Below, one piece after another: positions 1 through 5,296 of a stretch of 5,296 bases of DNA. The notes beneath the pieces were generated by a model. That model was not told where the DNA came from, made no database searches, and saw nothing but the letters and a program-made list of their open reading frames with translations. The position numbers and the translations under genes are program-made. The stretch's first letter is position 1, and each line of letters opens with the position of its first letter. The stretch is taken from NCBI GenBank assembly GCA_965363675.1, contig CBDTTW010000201.1:1-5296 (forward strand), read 5' to 3'. This DNA comes from CBDTTW01 sp965363675. Its GTDB lineage: Bacteria; Bacteroidota; Rhodothermia; Rhodothermales; DASSAV01.

Positions 1-644
1 GAGGGGGCCGCCGGGGTCAGCATCCGCGAGAGGGCCGCCGGGGCTGCGAGCACGAGCAGCAGCGCCGTCGCAGGCCACACGCGCCGCACGCGCGCGGTAA
101 GGGTCAGGTACGCGCAGGCGGCGGCGGCCGGCATCCATGCCGAAAGCAGTTGCACGCCGCCCACCGCCGCAAGGGGCAGCAGGTAGGGGCTTTCGGCGGC
201 GGTCAGGCCCAAGGGGGCCCACGGCATCGCCAGCGGCCCTTGTTGCAGCAGGCGCTCCAGCAGCGCGGTGCTCACGGCGACGGCCGCCAGCCCCCAGGCG
301 CGGTTCAGACGGCGGCGCACCCACCAGCCGACGGCCCACGCCAGCGACGGGAACAGCGCCAGCACCGGCAGCGCCGCCAGCGAAGCGGCGGCCGTCGCGG
401 CCATCGGATGCCGACCGACCCATCCGAAGGCGATCACATAGGCAAGGCAATGCCCCGCCCACGCGGCCCGGAACGCCTCGCGCACGCCTGCGGCGCGGTC
501 CCACACGGCGCAGAGCGCCGCGAGGGCCGCCAGAGCGAGCGCCGCCGGCATGCCGGGCAAAAACGCGAGGCCCAGCCCGCCCCCGAAGGCGGCCACACCC
601 GCAAGCGCACGGGCGGCGACGGGGCCGGGCAGGAGTAAACGCAT
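1..644 (-). CDS. lnt: Apolipoprotein N-acyltransferase, N-terminal membrane part (partial at left edge)
   Basis: Lnt transfers a third acyl chain from phospholipid to the N-terminal cysteine of diacylated lipoproteins in the inner membrane. Translating the minus strand from the ATG at 644-642 gives 214 codons with no stop up to the window edge. The protein begins MRLLLPGPVAARALAGVAAF and is a chain of hydrophobic segments. It includes AWAGHCLAYVIAFGWVGRHP (the usual early-helix block before the periplasmic W..P) and then LLERLLQQGPLAMPWAPLG with GGVQLLSAW. That pair matches the Lnt signature of E-x-L-R...(F/M)PW...G followed by a GVxGLS-type helix. The nitrilase-fold catalytic domain, with its Glu-Lys-Cys triad, would lie beyond base 1, so activity cannot be judged. 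An in-frame ATG ten codons upstream (674-672) is an alternative start; neither has a Shine-Dalgarno. The gene is divergent from the ParA gene. The open frame with consistent hydrophobic periodicity makes coding certain; the family name rests on hand-recognised motifs. Confidence 0.8.
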   Translation of the reverse strand, partial: MRLLLPGPVAARALAGVAAFGGGLGLAFLPGMPAALALAALAALCAVWDRAAGVREAFRAAWAGHCLAYVIAFGWVGRHPMAATAAASLAALPVLALFPSLAWAVGWWVRRRLNRAWGLAAVAVSTALLERLLQQGPLAMPWAPLGLTAAESPYLLPLAAVGGVQLLSAWMPAAAACAYLTLTARVRRVWPATALLLVLAAPAALSRMLTPAAP

Positions 645-666
645 GAGCGCAGGGCGTAAGGGGACG

Positions 667-698
667 TTTGGCATCTCGTAACGCGCAGCGTATTTTCG
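667..698 (+). promoter_or_regulatory. Possible promoter for the ParA gene
   Basis: TTTG at 667-670 is followed, after a 20-nt spacer, by TATTTTCG at 691-698. This resembles the Bacteroidota primary-sigma consensus (TTTG near -33 and TAnnTTTG near -7), with one mismatch in the -7 box. Transcription would start around 705 and leave an untranslated leader of roughly 65 nt before the ParA start at 770. The -7 box falls in the loop of a perfect inverted repeat (685-702), so a protein bound there could block it. This depends on the host using such a sigma factor, which is not shown. Confidence 0.3.
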
Positions 699-702
699 CT
701 GC
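685..702. repeat. Inverted repeat, 6-bp perfect arms, 6-nt loop
   Basis: GCAGCG at 685-690 and CGCTGC at 697-702 are exact reverse complements around TATTTT. It lies in the divergent lnt/ParA intergenic region, 11 to 28 nt upstream of the alternative lnt ATG at 674. It could be an operator or an RNA hairpin. No T-run follows on either strand, so a terminator is unlikely. Confidence 0.5.
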
Positions 703-703
703 A

Positions 704-729
704 CATACCTTCAGCCACACACAGGTATG
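704..729. repeat. Inverted repeat CATACCT-N12-AGGTATG
   Basis: CATACCT at 704-710 and AGGTATG at 723-729 are perfect 7-bp arms around a 12-nt spacer. The arm centres are 19 bp apart, about two helical turns, which is typical of dimeric repressor sites. It begins one base after the inverted repeat at 685-702 and overlaps the predicted transcript start of the ParA gene. Autoregulation by a ParA-type protein or control by a separate regulator are both possible; neither is shown. Confidence 0.45.
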
Positions 730-769
730 CCTTTCAGCGGGCGCGCGTCCGGCAAGCAGATACGGGTTT

Positions 770-1579
770 ATGATCGTAGTATCCGTAACAAACCACAAGG
801 GCGGAACAGGCAAGACCACCACCGCCATTCACCTCTCGGCGGCGCTCGGCCTAAGCGGGCATCGTGTGCTGGTCGTGGACCTGGACCCTCAAGGTTTCCT
901 TACGCGGATGCTCGGATGCTCCGAGCCCGAAGAAACGGCCTCGTCGCTGGTGCTCTTCGATCCCAATTTCGACGCCCGCACCGTCGCGGTGCAGAAGATG
1001 CGCAGCTTCGATTTGCTGCCCTCATCGAGCACCCTGACGAAGGTCATGCGGCGGCTGAACAAGCCCACCGATGTGTTCTGGATCAAGGAGGCGCTCGAAA
1101 GGGAACTGGACTACGACTACGTGCTGTTTGACACGGCGGCGGCCGTGACGGTGTTCAGCCTGAACGCGCTCGTGGCGAGCCGGTTCGTGCTCATCCCCGT
1201 CACGCCGGAGCATCAGCCGGTGATCGGCGCCGAGCAGACCTACCAGACCGTCAAGCTGGTGCAGAGCAAGCTCAACCCCGATCTGGCGGACCCCGTGTTC
1301 CTGTGCACCCAGGTCGATGCCCGCAAGCGCACGCACCAGGCTTATCGCAAATATCTCCAGAAGCACTACGGCCCGTCCGTGATGGATTCGATCATCCGCA
1401 CGAACGCCGCGCTTTCCGTCAATTATACGGACGGCTCGACGACGTTCGACAACGACCCGTCCTCGCGCGGCGCCCGCGACTATGCCAACGCCACGGACGA
1501 GCTGCTCCGCCTGCTGCATGGCCCGCAGACGCGTACGTCGGAGGAGACGGATCCGGTGGCGGCGAGCGGCGTCCTCTAG
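770..1579 (+). CDS. Orphan ParA/Soj-family ATPase (269 aa)
   Basis: ParA proteins are dimerising, DNA-binding ATPases that position chromosomes, plasmids or other cargo. The ATG at 770 places strand beta-1 (MIVVSVTNHKGGTGKTTT) at the N-terminus, as in the family; the 34 extra in-frame codons upstream have no family counterpart. The deviant Walker A is KGGTGKTT (residues 10-17), with the signature lysine K10. The Walker A' region is LVVDLDPQG (34-42) and Walker B is YDYVLFD (115-121). The segment ALVASRFVLIPVTPE (133-147) is the usual strand after Walker B. The C-terminal third (TQVDARKRTHQAYRKYLQKHYG, then an acidic DYANATDELL helix) follows the ParA pattern. The length is normal for chromosomal Soj. 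Unusually, the residues after D121 are TAAAV where the family has TPPS or similar. No parB follows and no parS site was recognised, so the cargo is unknown. No strong ribosome site precedes the start. Confidence 0.9.
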   Translation: MIVVSVTNHKGGTGKTTTAIHLSAALGLSGHRVLVVDLDPQGFLTRMLGCSEPEETASSLVLFDPNFDARTVAVQKMRSFDLLPSSSTLTKVMRRLNKPTDVFWIKEALERELDYDYVLFDTAAAVTVFSLNALVASRFVLIPVTPEHQPVIGAEQTYQTVKLVQSKLNPDLADPVFLCTQVDARKRTHQAYRKYLQKHYGPSVMDSIIRTNAALSVNYTDGSTTFDNDPSSRGARDYANATDELLRLLHGPQTRTSEETDPVAASGVL

Positions 1580-1581
1580 GC

Positions 1582-1625
1582 GCGGGGGGCCGGTTTTGGG
1601 CGCCCCGCCGCACTCACCCTTTTTT
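1582..1625 (+). terminator. Hairpin with displaced T-run after the ParA gene
   Basis: The arms 1582-1591 (GCGGGGGGCC) and 1599-1608 (GGCGCCCCGC) pair at nine of ten positions, with a single G-G mismatch at 1588/1602 and a 7-nt loop. The stem starts three bases after the ParA stop codon. Six T's follow at 1620-1625, but 11 nt away from the stem rather than adjacent. It may therefore be a weak intrinsic terminator, an attenuator between the ParA and acylase genes, or a 3' stabilising hairpin. Confidence 0.4.
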
Positions 1626-1635
1626 CGTCGTCGGC

Positions 1636-1640
1636 GAGGT
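1636..1640 (+). promoter_or_regulatory. Ribosome binding site deciding the TTG start of the acylase
   Basis: GAGGT lies five bases upstream of the TTG at 1646, a good Shine-Dalgarno spacing. It is the only strong ribosome site in the window. It supports the non-ATG start, which also gives a sensible positively charged N-terminus followed by a membrane segment. Confidence 0.7.
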
Positions 1641-1645
1641 GTTCG

Positions 1646-4165
1646 TTGAATCCTCGTAGATACGCCGCTATTCGGCTGGTCGGTTGGCTCGCGCTGAGCG
1701 CGGGCGCGCTCTACGGCCTGAACCGCTCGGTCGGCGGGGCTCCGGCCGTAGGGCCGTTCCTCGATCCGGTGCGCGGCGCGTTGCGCACGGCGTCGGCGCG
1801 CCTGCCGGAGCGAGCCGAGGCGCGCATCCCCGGCCTAGGACAGCCCGTGCAGGTCTTGCGCGACCAACGGGGGGTGCCCCACATCTTCGCCGCCGCCGAG
1901 GCCGACGCCGTCGCGGCGCTCGGCTACGCGACGGGCCAGGACCGGCTGTTCCAGATCGACTTCATGACGCGCGTAGCCTCGGGGCGTCTGGCCGAGGTCC
2001 TCGGGCCGCCCGCCATCGAGACGGACCGTTACCTGCGGCGCACGGGCATGGACCTGGGCGCGCGCGTCAACGCGCGGCGCGTCGCCCAGGAAGGCGGCGA
2101 GGAGGCGGCGCTGCTCGCTTCGTATCTGCGCGGCCTCAATGCCTATATCGACGGCCTCGCGCCTGCCGACTACCCGCTGGAGTACAAGCTGCTCGGGTTT
2201 GCGCCCCGCCGCTTCGAGCCGGTGGACGTGTTTCGGCTGATGGCGTACATGGTCTTCGACCTGACTTTCGGCACGGACGATGCGGCGCACGAACTGCTCC
2301 GGCGGCGGCTCCGCGCGGCGGACTACGAACTGCTCTACCCCCGGCATCAAAAGGACTTTGTCCCGATTGTGCATCCCCTGAGCGGCGGGAAAGCGGCTCA
2401 GGACGGGATCGGCGCGGCGCGTACGCCGACGGCGCTGCTCGAACAGATGGCCGCCGAGGCGGGGGCCGCGCGCCTGTTTCTCTACGGCGCCCCCGCCGAG
2501 GGCTTCCTTGAAGGCAAAGGGTCGAACAACTGGGCCGTCGCGGGGGCGCGCTCCGCGACGGGGCGGCCCCTTTTGGCCGGGGACATGCACCTGCGCCTGA
2601 GCCTGCCTTCCATCTGGTACGAAGCCCACCTCTCGGCGCCCGGCCTGAACAGCTACGGGGTGCTGATCCCCGGCACGCCCCTGCCCGTGGAAGCCTTCAA
2701 CGACGCCGTGGCATGGGCCTTTACGAACACGGGCGCAGACGTGATCGACCACTACGCGCTCGAACTGGACGCCGCCGGGGAGCGTTACCGTTATAACGGC
2801 GGCTGGCGCCCGCTCGAACGCCGCCCGGACACGCTGCGGGTCAAGGGCCGGGCGCCGCTCGTCGATACGCTGTACTTCTCGCACTGGGGGCCGGTCGTGG
2901 CGGGGGCCGGGGGCGCCGTTGCGATCCAGTGGGTCGGGCATCAGCCGATGCGCACGCTGCGCGCCCTGCTGGGCATGAACCGGGCATCGAGCGTTGCGGC
3001 GTTCGAGGCGGCCCTGCGCTACTGGGACGCGCCGGCGCAAAACATCCTGCTGGCGGCTGCGGACGGCACGATTGCCATTCGTTCGACAGGCCGCCTGCCG
3101 ATCCGGCGGCAGGGGCACGGCATGGGGCTGCTCGACGGCTCCGGCGATGCGGGGCGCTGGACCGGCAGCATCCCGTTCGAGGCGCTGCCTTACGAGCGCA
3201 ACCCCGAGCGCGGCTACCTGACCTCGACCAACCAGCAGCCCGCGCCTGAGGGGTATCCGTACTACCTCGGGCACGACTGGCGCAGCGGTTTCCGCTCGCT
3301 GCGCATCGACCATTTGCTGCGCTCCCGGCCGCAGCATACGCGCGCGGACATCGCCTCGTACCAGGCTGACGTGCATGTGGTCCAGCACGATGTGCTGCTG
3401 CCGGCGCTGCGTGCGGCCTCCGGCCCGACGCCGGCGGCCGAGGCGCTGCGCCGGGCGCTCGTCGGCTGGGACGGCGAGGCCGTCGTGGACCGCCCGGAGC
3501 CGCTGCTTTTCGACGAGCTGCTGCGTCGCCTGGAGGATCTGGCCTGGGACGAACCCGTGTTCAAGCTGGCCGCGAAACCTCGCAGCGCCGGCCCCAATGG
3601 CCCGCGCGACCATTTCGGGGTGCTCGACCTGAACGCGCCGAAGCCGTCGCAGTCGCGGCTGCTGCATTTGCTGACGCAGCAGCCGGAACTCGGGTGGTGG
3701 GACATCCAGGCGACGCCTGGGCGCGAAAACGCCGGGGGGCTGCTGGCCCGCGCACTCGGCGCCGCGGCGGACACGCTGCGCCGGCGCTACGGCGAGCGGC
3801 TCGACACGCTGCGATGGGGGACGCATCACCGGGTTACGTTCCGGCATCTGCTCGGCAGCGACGCCGTCCGGGCGCTTGGGCGCGGGCCGTACCCGTACCC
3901 CGGCTTCACCGAGACGCTTTCGCCCGCAAGCGGCCGCGACGTGCGGCACAGCGCGAGCTGGCGCATGGTCGTCGATTTTTCGGGCGGCGCGCCGCAGGCC
4001 TGGGGGGTGTACCCCGGCGGCCAGTCCGGCGACCCGGCGAGCCGCCGCTACGACGACCAGATCGGCGCGTATCTGCGCTACGAACTGAACCCGCTGCTGC
4101 GCCCCCGCAGCCCGCGCGATTTGCCGCCGGAGCAGGTCGCGGCGACGCTGATGCTCAACCCGTAG
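1646..4165 (+). CDS. Penicillin acylase family protein (Ntn-hydrolase amidase precursor, 839 aa)
   Basis: This family hydrolyses amide bonds of N-acyl compounds (beta-lactams, N-acyl homoserine lactones, acyl-peptides) after self-cleavage into alpha and beta chains. The start is TTG, supported by the GAGGT ribosome site. Residues 9-26 form a signal/anchor segment after MNPRRYAAIR, so the enzyme is probably exported or membrane-anchored on the outer face. Alpha-chain family blocks are RDQRGVPHI (72-80), GQDRLFQIDF (97-106) and GRLAEVLG (113-120). The self-cleavage site is GKG-SNNW, making S293 the new beta N-terminal nucleophile. The block GDMHL follows, with H315 at beta position 23. Next come WAFTNTGADVIDHY, whose aspartates match the calcium ligands at beta 73 and 76 of E. 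coli penicillin G acylase, and TSTNQQP. N529 (beta 237) and R550 (beta 258) align with that enzyme's Asn241 and Arg263. All expected catalytic features are present and full length. The substrate cannot be told from sequence. The transporter gene follows 33 bp downstream, suggesting an operon. Confidence 0.93.
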   Translation: MNPRRYAAIRLVGWLALSAGALYGLNRSVGGAPAVGPFLDPVRGALRTASARLPERAEARIPGLGQPVQVLRDQRGVPHIFAAAEADAVAALGYATGQDRLFQIDFMTRVASGRLAEVLGPPAIETDRYLRRTGMDLGARVNARRVAQEGGEEAALLASYLRGLNAYIDGLAPADYPLEYKLLGFAPRRFEPVDVFRLMAYMVFDLTFGTDDAAHELLRRRLRAADYELLYPRHQKDFVPIVHPLSGGKAAQDGIGAARTPTALLEQMAAEAGAARLFLYGAPAEGFLEGKGSNNWAVAGARSATGRPLLAGDMHLRLSLPSIWYEAHLSAPGLNSYGVLIPGTPLPVEAFNDAVAWAFTNTGADVIDHYALELDAAGERYRYNGGWRPLERRPDTLRVKGRAPLVDTLYFSHWGPVVAGAGGAVAIQWVGHQPMRTLRALLGMNRASSVAAFEAALRYWDAPAQNILLAAADGTIAIRSTGRLPIRRQGHGMGLLDGSGDAGRWTGSIPFEALPYERNPERGYLTSTNQQPAPEGYPYYLGHDWRSGFRSLRIDHLLRSRPQHTRADIASYQADVHVVQHDVLLPALRAASGPTPAAEALRRALVGWDGEAVVDRPEPLLFDELLRRLEDLAWDEPVFKLAAKPRSAGPNGPRDHFGVLDLNAPKPSQSRLLHLLTQQPELGWWDIQATPGRENAGGLLARALGAAADTLRRRYGERLDTLRWGTHHRVTFRHLLGSDAVRALGRGPYPYPGFTETLSPASGRDVRHSASWRMVVDFSGGAPQAWGVYPGGQSGDPASRRYDDQIGAYLRYELNPLLRPRSPRDLPPEQVAATLMLNP
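2522..2524 (+). other. Codon of the catalytic nucleophile Ser293 and self-cleavage point of the acylase
   Basis: The TCG codon begins the sequence SNNWAVAG, the conserved start of the mature beta chain in penicillin acylases, preceded by glycine as usual. Cleavage between G292 and S293 would leave an alpha chain plus linker of up to 292 residues and a beta chain of 547 residues. Cleavage is inferred from the family, not observed. Confidence 0.8.
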
Positions 4166-4198
4166 CTGCGCCGCCGGCTGCCCAACCCCCACACTCGC

Positions 4199-5296
4199 AT
4201 GAGCGAACCCACGCGTGAGACCGGCTTCACCTCGAACCTCGGCGTTTTGCTCTCGGTGCTCGGCATCGCGGTGGGCACCGGCAACATCTGGCGGTTTCCG
4301 CGCATCGTGGCGCAGAACGGCGGCGAGTCGGGCGGCGGAGCTTTTCTGATTGCATGGGTGGTGTTCCTGTTTGCCTGGAGCATCCCGCTCATCATCGCCG
4401 AGTACGCCATCGGGCGGCGCGGTCGTATGGGGGTGGTCGGGTCGTTCGTGGCGCTCTCCGGCAACCGTTTCGGGTGGGCGGGGCTTTTCGTCGGGGCCGT
4501 GGCGACGTTCATCATGTTCTACTACTCCGTCGTGACGGGCTGGTGTTTTTCCTATTTCGCCATGACCGTGGCGCTGCCGCTGCCGGAGACGACCGAGACG
4601 GCGCACCAGACGTGGGACGCGTTTCAGGCCGGCGGCTGGCCGGTGCCGGCGCATGCGGTTGCCATCGGCGGGGGGGCGCTGGTGATCTACAGCGGCGTGC
4701 GCACCATCGAGCGGGTGAACCTGGTGCTCATCCCGTCGCTGCTGATCATCGTCTTGGGGTCGCTCCTGCGGGCCGTAACGTTGCCCGGCTCGGGCGAGGG
4801 GCTGCGGTACCTGTTCACGGCCGATTGGGGCTTGCTGCTGGAGCCGCGCATCTGGGTGGAGGCGCTGACGCAGAATGCCTGGGATACGGGCGCAGGCTGG
4901 GGCCTCATCCTGACGTATGGAGCCTATATCGGCGCACGGCAGCAGGTCGTGCGGTTCGCGTACGCAACGGCGATCGGCAACAATATTGTTTCCGTTATTG
5001 CAGCAATTACTATTTTCGGAACGGTGTTTTCGATTCTGGGTCGGGAGATGCCGAGCGGTGAGGTGCTGGGCGTCATGCAGCAGAGCGGACCGGCTTCGAC
5101 GGGGCTGGCTTTCATCTGGATGCCGCTGCTGTTCTCCAAAATGGCCTTCGGACGGGCGCTGGCGGCGCTTTTCTTTCTGGGGCTGAGCTTCGCGGCCTTT
5201 TCGTCGCTGATCTCGATGATCGAACTGGCGACGCGGGTGCTTGTGGACTTCGGCGTGCGGCGCGGGCGGGCGGTGGCGGGGGTGGCGGCGGTAGGG
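4199..5296 (+). CDS. Sodium-dependent transporter of the SNF/NSS family (partial at right edge)
   Basis: The NSS family (LeuT, MhsT and neurotransmitter transporters) imports amino acids or amines with Na+ across the inner membrane. From the ATG at 4199 there are 366 codons with no stop before the window ends; family members usually have about 440-550 residues. TM1 shows the hallmark GIAVGTGNIWRFPR (22-35), followed by NGG, an ESG insertion and GGAFLIAW. E68-YAIGRRG matches the LeuT end of TM2 and loop. TM6 is TQNAWDTGAGWG...TY (224-240), and TM8 ends FAAFSSLISM, with S335 and S336 at the LeuT Na2 positions Thr354/Ser355. The LeuT TM6 residue Thr254 (Na1/substrate site) aligns by hand with D229. 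No Shine-Dalgarno precedes the ATG. The gene is in the same frame as the acylase, separated by its TAG stop and 11 sense codons, so translation may rely on coupling. The substrate is not predictable. Confidence 0.92.
   Translation, partial: MSEPTRETGFTSNLGVLLSVLGIAVGTGNIWRFPRIVAQNGGESGGGAFLIAWVVFLFAWSIPLIIAEYAIGRRGRMGVVGSFVALSGNRFGWAGLFVGAVATFIMFYYSVVTGWCFSYFAMTVALPLPETTETAHQTWDAFQAGGWPVPAHAVAIGGGALVIYSGVRTIERVNLVLIPSLLIIVLGSLLRAVTLPGSGEGLRYLFTADWGLLLEPRIWVEALTQNAWDTGAGWGLILTYGAYIGARQQVVRFAYATAIGNNIVSVIAAITIFGTVFSILGREMPSGEVLGVMQQSGPASTGLAFIWMPLLFSKMAFGRALAALFFLGLSFAAFSSLISMIELATRVLVDFGVRRGRAVAGVAAVG
4979..4990. repeat. Perfect 12-bp palindrome AACAATATTGTT inside the transporter gene
   Basis: The 12 bases equal their own reverse complement. 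They encode N261-N262-I263-V264 in a predicted membrane segment and lie in a run of A+T-rich codons (4979-5020) unlike the rest of the gene. This may be chance or codon-driven, or a protein-binding site. Confidence 0.45.
4994..5010. repeat. Near-perfect 17-bp inverted repeat centred at 5002
   Basis: GTTATTGC and GCAATTAC flank a central A. Seven of eight arm positions pair; the only mismatch is T4996/T5008. It starts three bases after the 12-bp palindrome and shares its A+T-rich surroundings. Confidence 0.4.

Noticed and set aside
137..646. Two overlapping plus-strand open frames of about 160-170 codons (137-646 and 150-638).
   Set aside because: Both are low-complexity Arg/Pro/Ala or Arg/Gln/Gly sequences opposite the lnt coding frame, which has a clear membrane-protein pattern.
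434..718. A 94-codon minus-strand open frame starting at 718.
   Set aside because: It overlaps lnt in a different frame, is Cys/Arg/Ser-rich and shows no family feature.
668..769. A 34-residue N-terminal extension of the ParA protein from an ATG at 668.
   Set aside because: ParA proteins start at or just before the first beta strand that leads into Walker A. The extension covers the predicted promoter and both inverted repeats and has no family counterpart.
758..783. A GATAC / GTATC inverted repeat spanning the ParA start codon.
   Set aside because: The arms are only five bases with a 15-nt gap, which is expected by chance; I would not treat it as an operator.
1646..1720. A possible Tat signal at the acylase N-terminus (twin Arg at residues 4-5).
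   Set aside because: The motif lacks the usual Ser/Thr before and the hydrophobic-Lys pattern after the arginines. It is better described as a general signal/anchor segment.
1835..4654. A 939-codon open frame on the minus strand, antisense to the acylase and the start of the transporter.
   Set aside because: The translation is rich in Arg, Gln, Pro and His with no recognisable domain. It crosses a gene boundary and is what a G+C-rich gene leaves on its opposite strand. The plus-strand frame carries full family motifs.
4354..5061. A 235-codon plus-strand open frame within the transporter region.
   Set aside because: It is out of frame with the SNF coding sequence, Arg/Gly-rich and without membrane segments.

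Overview
The window is chromosomal-looking DNA from a G+C-rich bacterium, with third codon positions mostly G or C. An apolipoprotein N-acyltransferase points to an organism that matures lipoproteins, most likely a diderm. The protein styles (Lnt, a penicillin-acylase-family hydrolase and an SNF transporter with the TM6 sequence TQNAWDTGAGWG) resemble what I know from high-G+C members of the Bacteroidota/Rhodothermota group. That placement is an inference by eye, not a database result. There are no RNA genes, insertion sequences, CRISPR arrays or phage genes that I can see.

Layout. Bases 1-644 (minus strand) hold the N-terminal, membrane-spanning part of lnt, which runs off the left edge before its nitrilase domain. 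A short divergent intergenic region (645-769) carries two adjacent inverted repeats and a possible Bacteroidota-type promoter. Then three genes run rightward. The first is an orphan ParA-family ATPase (770-1579). After a hairpin with a trailing T-run comes a complete N-terminal-nucleophile amidohydrolase of the penicillin acylase family (1646-4165, TTG start with a clear Shine-Dalgarno). The third is a sodium-dependent transporter of the SNF/NSS family (4199-5296, cut by the right edge).

How the genes may work together. The acylase and the transporter are 33 bp apart, on the same strand and even in the same frame, so they are probably co-transcribed. A periplasmic or membrane-anchored amidase that frees an amine-bearing product, followed by a Na+-coupled amine/amino-acid importer, would make a simple scavenging pair. 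This is inference; neither substrate is known. The ParA has no ParB partner in view and a hairpin separates it from the acylase, so it may be functionally unrelated.

Nothing here is clearly a new system. The points most worth checking are the paired inverted repeats in front of parA, the missing proline after the ParA Walker B aspartate, the acylase-transporter pairing, the aspartate in TM6 of the transporter, and an A+T-rich island with two palindromes inside the transporter gene.
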